Origin: Phoronis ovalis
Taxonomy: Eukaryota; Phoronida; Phoronidae
Assembly: GCA_028565635.1 (NCBI GenBank)
Contig: JAOXYB010066401.1
Span: 1-10,211 of the forward strand
Direction of reading: 5' to 3'
DNA: 10,211 nt
Below, in pieces: positions 1 to 7,406 of the stretch. The notes under the pieces were generated by a model. That model was not told where the DNA came from and did not search any database. It saw only the letters and a program-made list of their open reading frames with translations. Position 1 is the first letter of the stretch; every line of letters begins with the position of its first letter. The translations under genes were made by a program, and so were the position numbers.

Positions 1-290
1 GATCGTAACATTGTGAAATCGGAACCTGATAAAGTTTATTCGCATTATATGTATCATCCCGTTTTTTTTCTAAGTTTTTCGACAATAAAAAAAATTGGTT
101 GCCCTAAAAACCGGGAGATTTGGACTTACAACCGGGAGGTCGGGAGACATGGTCCAAAACCGGGAGACTTGGTAGGTCTGAATCTGGATTAGCATAGCAT
201 CTAAATTCATCAAGGATATGTTCGTTTGGCAGTTGTATTATTTGTTAACACTGTAAATGTATGTGTAATAACGATAGTGTTATGCTTTAG
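1..290 (+). other. NUDCD3: NUDCD3 intron, 3' part (left edge of window)
   Basis: This is AT-rich sequence upstream of the first visible NUDCD3 coding exon. It ends in a plausible acceptor, a T-rich stretch followed by TTTAG at 286-290. The only structured part is a short CCGGGAG repeat (111-170), listed separately. I see no additional exon here. The upstream exons encoding the N-terminus and the CS (p23-like) domain must lie to the left of the window. Confidence 0.7.
111..170. repeat. Short degenerate CCGGGAGAYTTGG repeat
   Basis: Four close copies of CGGGAG occur in 60 bp: CCGGGAGATT at 111, CCGGGAGGT at 132, CGGGAGACAT at 141 and CCGGGAGACTT at 160. Three are preceded by A-rich AAC/AAAC. 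The G+C content of the patch contrasts with the AT-rich surroundings. It could be a small remnant of a dispersed element or a local slippage product. No coding role is seen. Confidence 0.6.
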
Positions 291-479
291 GTTAACTTTG
301 AAAAAGTCCAAGAACGATGGTGGGAGGCTGCATTACTATCTGAACCAAAAATTAGTGTGCGTAAAATTCATCCTGAACGCCCAATCACAGATTTGGATGA
401 CGAGTCGCAGGCTAAGATTGAACAAATGATGTATGATGATAGAATGAAGAAGTTGGGGAAGCCTACATCTCAGGAGCAG
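291..479 (+). CDS. NUDCD3: NUDCD3 (NudC domain-containing protein 3), penultimate coding exon
   Basis: This exon encodes 63 in-frame codons between an acceptor (TTTAG, 286-290) and a donor (GTACCT from 480). It starts VNFEKVQERWWEAAL and ends MKKLGKPTSQEQ. NUDCD3 is a NudC-family Hsp90 co-chaperone that stabilises the dynein intermediate chain and acts in mitosis and ciliary function (family knowledge). The tryptophan pair in VQERWWEAAL matches the end of the CS-domain region, and the following acidic/basic segment (PERPITDLDDE, then MMYDDRMKKLGKP) fits the NudC-family C-terminal extension. Paralogue NUDC was considered because MMYD also occurs there, but the next exon is specific to NUDCD3. 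The exon is phase 0 at both ends and joins directly to 1088. The start codon and most of the protein lie outside the window. Confidence 0.88.
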
Positions 480-1087
480 GTACCTTTCACAACTGCAGAC
501 AAAATTACTTGAATCTGTTTTGCTTGTACCCAGTATACTAACATATAACTATCACACTTTTTCTGAACTATTCAGTCTAGTGCCTATTCACACTATACTG
601 ACCGGTTTTGGGTACATATATTAATTTGGAGACAGTAAAACAAGAGCTTGGCTTGCCAAACAATGATACTATACACTTAGTACAAGATAGCAGAACACAA
701 ATGTACTGAATATGAAGGCTCGATTCCCAAAGTTCTGCATAAATATAGTTATTTTTCAAAGTTTTAAAAAGAACAAACTGGATCTAAGTTCATTTCATCC
801 AAGATCAATTTCAAACCCTCCTCAACACTGGGCTGTTTACTATCTTCCTATACTCAATCGAAAACACCCAAACATGTCCAAAAACAAATTTGGTTAATGT
901 CTCTGTTTGACAGTTATATGGTGTCGAGCGTTGTTGGCAAGTTTCAGTGATTTAATGTATTCCTTCACGAAAAAAACAATGCAACTGATTCTTAGCATAC
1001 GAAAGTCAAATACTTTAATGTTTCTGTTACCATTTGTAAGGCTTTGACTTTGTTAGCTACAGATTCTCATAAAGTTTATTTTTACAG
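480..1087 (+). other. NUDCD3: NUDCD3 last intron
   Basis: This 608-bp intron runs from donor GTACCT (480) to acceptor TTTACAG (ending 1087). It is AT-rich. Short open frames on both strands have no recognisable protein similarity and are not annotated. I see no RNA gene or mobile element in it. Confidence 0.85.
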
Positions 1088-1213
1088 AATATTCAAGAAA
1101 TGCTAAAGAAGGCATGGGATGCTGAAGGATCACCATTTAAAGGTCAACCATTTGATCCCAGCAAAGTGAACATAGGATCAGGCAGTAACCCATTGCCAGC
1201 CAATTTAAAATGA
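1088..1213 (+). CDS. NUDCD3: NUDCD3, terminal coding exon with stop
   Basis: This exon has 41 codons plus TGA (1211-1213), after acceptor TTTTACAG. Its start, NIQEMLKKAWDAEGSPFKGQ, followed by PFDPSKVNIG, is the diagnostic NUDCD3 C-terminus. Vertebrate NUDCD3 ends with a nearly identical EMLKKGWDAEGSPFRGQ-type block followed by FDP and a short tail, whereas NUDC itself ends differently. The last residues (GSGSNPLPANLK) are diverged, as expected of a free tail. The exon continues the frame of 291-479 without a frameshift, so the gene looks intact here. Together the two exons give the last 104 residues of a protein that is usually about 360 residues long. Confidence 0.9.
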   Translation, partial: NIQEMLKKAWDAEGSPFKGQPFDPSKVNIGSGSNPLPANLK

Positions 1214-1565
1214 ACTGCTTACAATGTTAACATTCACAGAGTTTTTATGACAAAATTATAAATATTTTATAAGTGAAAATAGCATACATGTCCATAAAAC
1301 ATGGAATTAAATACCACTGGTAAAAGGCTTCCCTCTTTTAGACTGTGGCTCCTCACAAAACATGAGTTTTACTTGTAGAAGCTGTACGAAATATCTATTA
1401 ATGTTGTTCCAACATTCTGCAGTGTACAAAAAATTGTTACTTTCTAATTAACGAGAAATATAAAATGATTGTTACAAAACTGTTTGATTGTAAATGTTTC
1501 CTAAATGAATTAGGTTTGATAAATATCCTCTGGTTAATTAAATAAAAAGAAAATCAAGGTGCTTG
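1214..1565 (+). other. NUDCD3: NUDCD3 3' untranslated region
   Basis: This AT-rich sequence lies between the TGA stop and the first canonical AATAAA (1541-1546). Its right end is estimated at 15-25 bases after that hexamer, so it is approximate. No coding potential is seen. Confidence 0.6.
1541..1546 (+). terminator. NUDCD3: NUDCD3 poly(A) signal AATAAA
   Basis: This is the first canonical AATAAA after the NUDCD3 stop, 328 bases downstream. It is followed by a modest GT-containing stretch (GGTGCTTGTACTT near 1558-1570), as expected downstream of a cleavage site. ATTAAA/AATATA-like variants occur earlier (around 1260 and 1303), so alternative cleavage is possible. Confidence 0.6.
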
Positions 1566-2390
1566 TACTTCAGAAGGCCGGGAAGAAAATCCTATCTTAA
1601 GTTTATTTTCAAAACTAAAGTTCTACAAACTGGCAATCATTACTCGTATTTTCTTTGTATAATCTTCAAACTAATGGCTCTTTCAAAAAAAACATTACTC
1701 GACCTTGAAGGAAAAACCAGGTGGGGTCCATATCCAGATTTGTTTGCTAATGTTGAACTCTACATTGTGTCAAATTTGGTGTTTGTATCAAAAAGTGCAC
1801 CCTTCATGCACAAAATGACTGGACTACTATAGCATATACTGGATACTGAACAAAAACTGAATCTAATCAGCGACTCAAATGGATTCTTAGATCATGTTGG
1901 GTATGCATGGTACAACATCCAGGCGTGTTTGCATAAAAATTAGTTAAACTTTGCGTGTAGTATATAACGAAGGTCCCAAGTTAAGTTAGGAACTTGAGAA
2001 CATTTTATGGCAGATTACCGCAGCTGTATGTGTCAATTAATTATAGCATGTAGAATGCTTTGATCACTGAACTAAACATTCTCGTGAACCCACAACTGTA
2101 AACTTTTGATAAAATTTTTGAAAACTTGCCTGGTTCATTGCACTTTAAACATATTTTTTTGTATAGAGATAATTTTATCAAAATTTAGACTAAGAGTGAT
2201 ATGTAAGGCTTTAACTATTTAACTATACAAACTACTGCTGCATTATTGGTAGACAAGTATTTATAAATAGTTACTAATATACCATCTTATAGGAAGTCGT
2301 ACTCAACTACAAAATTTTAACTGATTCTCAACACTACAAATAGGTACTGTTTGGTGAAATATATTTGCCTAGTATCAAAGAAGTGAATCA
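1566..2390. other. Intergenic spacer between convergent NUDCD3 and RPL10
   Basis: About 0.8 kb of AT-rich DNA separates the two facing 3' ends. A short frame at 1563-1832 (+) has no recognisable similarity and no splice or promoter context, so it is not called. I see no RNA gene, repeat or transposon end in this stretch. Confidence 0.6.
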
Positions 2391-2411
2391 AAGAAGTATC
2401 AGCACAGAATC

Positions 2412-2417
2412 TTTATT
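2412..2417 (-). terminator. RPL10: RPL10 poly(A) signal AATAAA
   Basis: The + strand reads TTTATT, so the minus strand reads AATAAA. It lies 33 bases past the RPL10 stop codon and is preceded on the minus strand by a purine-rich run of AAGAAAAAAAA. This implies a 3'UTR of only about 50-60 nt. Very short 3'UTRs are common in ribosomal protein mRNAs. Confidence 0.75.
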
Positions 2418-2450
2418 TTTTTTTCTTCACTTTTTAAATATGAAAACATG

Positions 2451-2612
2451 TTATGCAGAATCCCTCTTAGCATTTTTCCATGCAGATAGGGGTCCATGGT
2501 TGGGCTTGTACTGGACACTCACACCATCTGGCACAAGACGACCATCAGCACGCATTTCTTCGTACACTTCTTTGTCCCATTTAGTAAAACCCCACTTTCT
2601 TGATAAATAAAT
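2451..2612 (-). CDS. RPL10: RPL10 (uL16) exon 5, C-terminal coding exon with stop
   Basis: The minus strand gives 53 codons and TAA (2453-2451) after acceptor TTTCAG (2613-2618). It begins IYLSRKWGFTKW and continues MRADGRLVPDGVSVQYKPNHGPLSAW. This matches the uL16 C-terminal block in which RQKI-hydrophobic-SKKWGFTK leads to a (L/I)(I/V)PDG motif and a GPL-x-x-W ending. It joins exon 4 at a phase-0 border directly after PGRQK. The WGFTK motif is conserved, while the stretch after it (DKEVYEEM) and the last residues (KNAKRDSA) are diverged. With eight residues assumed for the missing exon 1, the protein is 217 residues, close to the usual 213-220. It is 3.85 kb from the rest of the gene, yet the frame and splice sites fit. 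Confidence 0.95.
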   Translation of the reverse strand: MYLSRKWGFTKWDKEVYEEMRADGRLVPDGVSVQYKPNHGPLSAWKNAKRDSA

Positions 2613-3443
2613 CTGAAAGTAAAGACTTTAGAATAGGAACAAGCATTTAAATTTTCCCCAAATTTGCAGAGTAATTCTGCATAACTACTACATATCAGGA
2701 ATTACACTCCAGTAGGTTCCTCTCATTCAGTCTTGGAGCATTACATAAACCTATGAATAGAAAGGGAGGTAAAACGCTATCATTTTAAAAAATTTCACAA
2801 AAACTTTAAAGGACAATTATATCTAAAACTAATATGCAATTAAAGCATTATAGATGTTTAACAATACAGTGACCTCACTATCCAGGCATAATTAAAAGAG
2901 GTCTGCTAGAGACCCATCCTTTATTTTTGAAGTACATGTAGTTCCCTTAAGCTTTGCACGTAAACTAACCACTGGATACAGCCCACTCCTGCTAACTAGG
3001 ATATGTTTCTTTACCATGGAACACATAGGGAAGATACTCATGGGGAAGCTATCAATATTGTTGAAACGGTAGTAAGTTAATGTTTGTTTGCTGAACTATT
3101 ATAATAGCCTCGCAGACCGAACCTAAAGCTCACATGCTAGCTTTGCTTACACACAAATCCAGACCCAGTCTTCATTTTGATTACACAAATTAATAAAGAA
3201 AGTTAGTCAAATAACAGTGTCACAATGCATCTCAAGGCCACTTTTACTTTTTTTAAAGAAACCTTGTTAATGGGAATCAATTTTTTTCAACACTAAATAA
3301 ACAAGACATTTGCCATTATTGGTTTTTTTGCATTAGAAAGGAATAGAATACATCATGCAGTATAATCTGGTTTATCATTGTGGGGTACTCTTATTCAAAA
3401 TGACTGTATCTGCTGTCTGATGCGTTACCCCCGGGTGAGAACT

Positions 3444-3756
3444 GACCATATTTTTAGATGGGTATGTGTAGCTCAAACTCAAAATATCCACCCATTTGTA
3501 AAGATTTTGGTCTCAAAAATTGACCCATTCTTAGGGTTTTCTGTCACAAAAGAGGACCAATTATTTAGGTTTTTTCTTGAAAAAGTTCCTTGGAATTGCT
3601 ACTTTTAAATAAAATTGCAAAATAACGACATATTTATAGGGTTTGTTGAAAAGTGGACCAATCTCTATGGGTATATTTGTGAAAAGTCAATCCATTTTTA
3701 GGGATTAATTTGTGAAAGTGACTAGGGATTAATTTGTGAAAAAGTGACCCATTGGG
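3444..3756. repeat. Degenerate 30-33 bp tandem satellite
   Basis: Repeated units follow the pattern (g/t)GACCCATTTTTAGGG-ATTTTGTGAAAAA. Unit starts, anchored on the C after GA or an equivalent, fall near 3446, 3491, 3524, 3557, 3588, 3629, 3658, 3692, 3722 and 3748. The spacings are mostly 26-34 bp, with two longer interrupted ones (45 and 41). Clear copies are GACCCATTCTTAGGG at 3522, GGACCAATTATTTAGG at 3554 and TAGGGATTAATTTGTGAA twice (3700 and 3723). Identity between units is moderate, so the array is old or decaying. Its last unit runs straight into the larger array at about 3757. Confidence 0.8.
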
Positions 3757-4771
3757 CTACCAACTATGGCCTTCTTAGAACCACCTTTGAATTATCCAAG
3801 TAGAGCTTCGTCTTGGCGGCTATAAACGCAGTGACATACCTTCTCAGGAACAAATAGGCCACCAGTCGGCCATGTTGGAAGTAATGTGGGTCAATATTAT
3901 ACATAACCAGTACTTACTCTGTACTGAATATGGAGCTGATCGGTTAAAAACTGACGCAGTTATTGTGAGACAAAAAATGTTAGGTGCGGTAAAAAATGTC
4001 GAAGATTCGTACCAGCATTTGACCTACTTGTCAAGGTCATTTTAAAATGTCACCTAGCCTAGTCCACCCACCAACCTATGGCTTTCCTAGAACCACCTTT
4101 GAATCGTCCAGGCAGTGCTTCATTTTCGCGGCGATAGATGAAACGCTATGCTCCCTCTTGGGAACAAACATGGCCACCAGTCGGCCATATTGGAAGTAAT
4201 CTACGTCAAAATTACTCAAAGCCTGTACTGGTACCTATACTTCCACTGCACCAAATAAGAAGCTGATCGGATAAAAACTGAAGCTGTTATTATAACGGGC
4301 CCTTTCAGGAATAAACATGGCTGCCATTCAGCCATATTGGAAGTAATCCGGGTCAATATTACATATAACCTGTACTTTGTACCGAATATGGAGCTGCTCG
4401 GACAAAAACTGACGCAGTTATTGTGAGACAAAGAAAGTGTTACGCACGCTAAAAAATGTTGAAGTATCGTACCGGCATTTGACCAACTTGTCAAGGTCAT
4501 TTTAAAATGTCACCTAGCCAACTATGCCCACCAACCTAAAGTCTTCCTAGAACCACCTTTGAATCGTCCAGGTAGGGCTTTGTCTTCGAGGCTATAAACG
4601 TAATGCAACGTGCCCTCTCCAGAACAAACATGGCAGCCAATCTGCCATATTGATAGTAATCCAGGTCAAAATTAAATATAGCATGTACTGCAACCTGGAC
4701 TTACTCTGTGCTGAATATGAAACTGCTCAGATAAAAACTGAACTTGTTATTATGATGTGCAATTTCGTGAA

Positions 4772-4800
4772 CCAACATGGCCACCAGTCAGCCATGTTGG
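4772..4800. repeat. Perfect 10-bp inverted repeat (module hairpin)
   Basis: CCAACATGGC (4772-4781) is the exact reverse complement of GCCATGTTGG (4791-4800), with a 9-base loop CACCAGTCA. This is the best-preserved copy of the hairpin found at the start of most array modules. Confidence 0.9.
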
Positions 4801-5756
4801 AAGTAATCCGGGTCAATATCACATATAGCCTGTACTTTGTCCTGTACTTACTTTGTACCGAACATGGAGCTGATAGGATAAAAACTAAAGCAGTTATCGC
4901 GAGACAAAGAAAGTGTTACGCACGGTAAAAAATATCAAAATATCGTACCAGCATTTGACAATGTCATTTTAAAATGTCACCTAACCTATTATGCCTACAA
5001 CCTATGTGCTTCCTAGAATCACATTTGGATCGTCCATGCAGCGCTTTGCCTTCGCGGCTATAGATGCAACGTTATGTGCCATCTCAGGAACAAACATGGC
5101 CACCAATCCGGGTCAATATCATACATAACCTGTACTTATTCTGTACTGAACATGGAGCTGATCGGATAAAAACTAAAGCAGTTATTGCGAGACAAAGAAA
5201 GTGTTACGCACGTCAAAAACGTCGAAGATTCGTAACGGCATTTGACCTACTTGTCAAGATCATTTTAAAATGTCACCTAGCCTATTACGCCCACCAAGCT
5301 ATGGTCTTTCTAGAACCTTTGAATCGTCCAGGCAGCGCTTCATCTTCGTGGTTATAGACGCAACGTTACGTGCCCTTTGGGGGTCAAAGATGGCTGCCAG
5401 TCGGCCATATTGGCAGTAATCCGGGTCAATAATACACATAACCTGTACTTTGACCTATTCCTATTCTGTACTGAATATGGAGCAAATCAGATAAAAACTG
5501 AAGCAGTTATTGTGAGACGAGGAAAGTGTTATGAATGGCAAAAAATGTCGAAGTTTCATAACGGCACTTGACTTACTTTTCAAGGTCATTTTAAAATGTC
5601 ACCTTGCCTATTACGCCCACCAACGTACAGTTTTCCTAGAACCACCTATGAAAAGCATAAATAGTATGTATTGCGACCTGGACTTACTCTGTGCCGAATA
5701 TGAAACTGATCGGATAAAAACTGAAGGTGTTATTATGACGTGCAATCTCGCGAACC

Positions 5757-5781
5757 AACATGGCCGAAAGTCGGCCATGTT
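5757..5781. repeat. Second perfect 10-bp inverted repeat (module hairpin)
   Basis: AACATGGCCG (5757-5766) pairs exactly with CGGCCATGTT (5772-5781) around a 5-base loop AAAGT. It occupies the same place in its module as the hairpin at 4772-4800, but the stem runs further into the loop. Confidence 0.9.
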
Positions 5782-6466
5782 AGAAGTAATCTGGGTCAAT
5801 ATTACACATAACCTGTACTTTGTCCTGTACTTGCTGTGTACCGAATATGTAGCTGATCGGATAAAAACTGAAGCAGTTATAGACAAAGAAAGTGTTACGC
5901 GCAACAAAATATGTCCAAGAATCGTTTCGGCATTTGACCTACTTCTCAAGGTCATTTTAAAATGTCACCTAGCCTACTACGCCCACCAACCCATGGCCTT
6001 CCTAGAGCCACCTTTAGGTTGCGCTTCGTCTTTGCGGCTATAAACGCAATGTTACATGCCCTCTCGGCAACAAACATGACCGCCAGTCGGCCATATTGGA
6101 AGTAATCAAGGTCAAAAGAATAAGCGACCTGCATTTTGACCTGTATTTACCCTGTACCAAATATGAAGCTGAAACTGTTATCGCGAGACAAAGGAAAGTG
6201 TTACATACGACGACAACAACGCCTTCGCTACGACTATATGCCCAGCCACTATGTGGATGGGCATAAAAGCCGGACTCGATTTTTTTAAGAGCTTTCACCC
6301 GTTAAACAACTCATTTTTTTGGCGTGACTTAATGAAGAGATTTCTTGAAAACTATTTTTAACATGCAAATCTCACATTTTCTCTCACTCCTTCTGATGGG
6401 CAGGTTCATTTACTAGAAGTTTTTACTGTTCACTCAACTTTCATCATGCACAATCTCTGCACTAAC

Positions 6467-6629
6467 CTTTTGTCTCCCAGGGAACTTAAACTTAGCTCTT
6501 CGTAAAGCTTCAATTACATGGTCCTTGTTACCATCTCTTGATCTAACAGACATGATGGGCTGACCAATGTGAACACGAGCAACAGTACCCTGTGGTTTGC
6601 CAAAAGCACCTCGCATGCCAGTTTGAAGC
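6467..6629 (-). CDS. RPL10: RPL10 (uL16) exon 4
   Basis: The minus-strand acceptor is TTAAATAG (AG at 6631-6630) and the donor is AAG|GTTAGT (GT at 6466-6465). The first base, G, completes an arginine codon (AG|G) begun in exon 3. Fifty-four codons follow, starting [20 protein letters not shown] and ending [12 protein letters not shown]. The [19 protein letters not shown] block and the [15 protein letters not shown] block are hallmarks of uL16/RPL10, a 60S subunit protein. uL16 joins the large subunit late in the cytoplasm and helps form the region around the A/P tRNA sites (family knowledge). The segment SRDGNKDHV between the blocks is a variable surface stretch in the family. Confidence 0.97.
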
Positions 6630-6767
6630 CTATTTAACATTAAGAATGAAACATTGTCAAAACCATGAATTTTAACATAGCTATGTAGTAGAATATGCAT
6701 AGACACCTAACATTTTATAACTGGTTGAAACCAGAAGTTTATATTATAGTAAAACTTAGCTTCTCAC
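6630..6767 (-). other. RPL10: RPL10 intron 3 (138 bp)
   Basis: This short intron has donor GTGAGA (6767-6762) and acceptor TTAAATAG (ending 6630). It splits an arginine codon (phase 2), which corresponds to residue 110, at the edge of the conserved [13 protein letters not shown] loop. It is too short and plain for me to call a snoRNA. Confidence 0.9.
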
Positions 6768-7014
6768 CTATCAGCTCCAGCACAGGACAACATTTTATTT
6801 ATTCGCAACACATGGAAAGGATGCACTCTGATTCTAATGTGGAAACTGTCCTTGCCACAGAATTTCACCATGTATTTATTAGCACAGATTCGACCTGCTT
6901 CTAATGCTTCTGAAGACAACTGTTCATATTCATCGGACACAAGATGTATACACAAGGGAAAATCATCCACACGAGCCTTCTTTCTTCCCAAGTCATAAAT
7001 ACGGAGTTTAGGAT
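6768..7014 (-). CDS. RPL10: RPL10 (uL16) exon 3, central domain
   Basis: The acceptor is CCTTTTTTAG (AG at 7016-7015) and the donor is GATAG|GTGAGA. The exon has 247 bases: two to finish an aspartate codon, 81 full codons and two for the split arginine. It reads [20 protein letters not shown], then [20 protein letters not shown], then [13 protein letters not shown], then [20 protein letters not shown]. These are near-invariant uL16 blocks. With the usual eight residues assumed for exon 1, the arginine of HVLRINK falls at residue 98, the position mutated (R98S) in human T-cell leukaemia, and it is conserved here. The MLSCAGADR loop, which approaches the peptidyl-transferase centre in known ribosomes, is also intact. 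The exon shows no frameshift or stop, so this is not a decayed copy. Confidence 0.98.
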
Positions 7015-7347
7015 CTAAAAAAGGATTTGATTTTATTTGATACAAATTTTGTACGAAACTTCTGCAAAAGTCACAAATTTCTGTTCATTCTGAAGTATAA
7101 ATGTAAATTTCATTAATACTAGTGGGTAAGAAAAATTATTAGCACAAGGTAGCCGAGTAGCCATGATTAATTAACTTAAGGGAGCTGTGTTTTATAACAT
7201 TTTAAATTGAACAGTCCCAGTGATATATTGGCTCATCTTTTAGAAAGAGGCATCACTTGTATCATGTGCTAGCATGATCACAATAGGATTTACATTGAAG
7301 AGAATGATAACCCATATCAGAAATGGTTAGATTATCGAGGTATTTAC
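7015..7347 (-). other. RPL10: RPL10 intron 2 (333 bp)
   Basis: The donor is GTAAAT (7347-7342) and the acceptor CCTTTTTTAG. A small inverted repeat, ATCATG (7261-7266) and CATGAT (7273-7278), lies inside. RPL10 introns host an H/ACA snoRNA in mammals, but I could not define boxes H and ACA here and call no RNA. Confidence 0.85.
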
Positions 7348-7406
7348 CTGGAACACCACGACAAAAGCGGGACTTGGGATATGGCTTGTTTTTGCAATAA
7401 CGGTAA
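7348..7406 (-). CDS. RPL10: RPL10 (uL16) exon 2, N-terminal region
   Basis: The minus-strand acceptor is CTTTCAG (AG at 7408-7407) and the donor is CCAG|GTAAAT. The first base T completes a cysteine codon begun in exon 1. Nineteen codons follow, [19 protein letters not shown], and a final G starts the aspartate codon completed in exon 3. This segment is almost invariant in eukaryotic uL16. The missing exon 1 should encode only the start codon and about seven residues (family MGRRPARC). I searched the minus strand to the right edge for it and found no match. Confidence 0.97.

Larger units (their letters stand above)
3757..6207. repeat. 2.45-kb composite tandem array of about ten diverged modules
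   Basis: A common block recurs: hairpin (ATGGCC-accagtc-GGCCAT), AAGTAATCCGGGTCAATATT, CTGTACTTACTCTGTAC, GATCGGATAAAAACTGAAGC, then one of two linkers. The long linker reads GAGACAAAGAAAGTG, CATTTGACCTACTTGTCA, AGGTCATTTTAAAATGTCAC, CCTAGAACCACCTTTGAATC and CGCGGCTATAGACGCAACG. The short linker (about 4288-4313, 4748-4771, 5729-5756) goes from GTTATTAT straight to the next AACATGG. The ACCACCTTTGAAT landmark lies near 3780, 4092, 4552, 5019, 5314, 5640 and 6008. Spacings are therefore about 295-370 bp for simple units and about 460 bp where an extra short-linker module is inserted. The last unit is truncated. The array is visibly richer in G+C than the flanking DNA. No transposase or RT is encoded. 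Confidence 0.92.
2613..6466 (-). other. RPL10: RPL10 intron 4, 3,854 bp, filled with repeats
   Basis: The donor (GTTAGT on the minus strand at 6466-6461) and acceptor (TTTCAG at 2618-2613) are canonical. The stretch 2613-3443 is plain AT-rich DNA in which I see no gene, RNA or element. From 3444 to about 6207 it consists of two tandem repeat families listed separately. The stretch 6208-6466 is unique-looking and carries a T-rich patch near 6280-6320. Confidence 0.9.

Noticed and set aside
5531-6043. 170-codon open frame as a possible gene
   Set aside because: It is built entirely from array modules, its peptides recur in other units, and the opposite strand is also open (5611-5955). It is best explained by the repeat.
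3757-6207. CRISPR-like repeat array
   Set aside because: The units are hundreds of bases long and diverged, with no unique spacers, and the window is intron-bearing animal DNA.
6038-6298. Minus-strand frame of 86 codons
   Set aside because: It spans the array end into unique intron sequence, with no conserved motif.
6467-7406. RPL10 as a processed or decayed pseudogene
   Set aside because: Introns are present with GT/AG borders, all exons are in frame and key residues are kept, so the locus looks functional.
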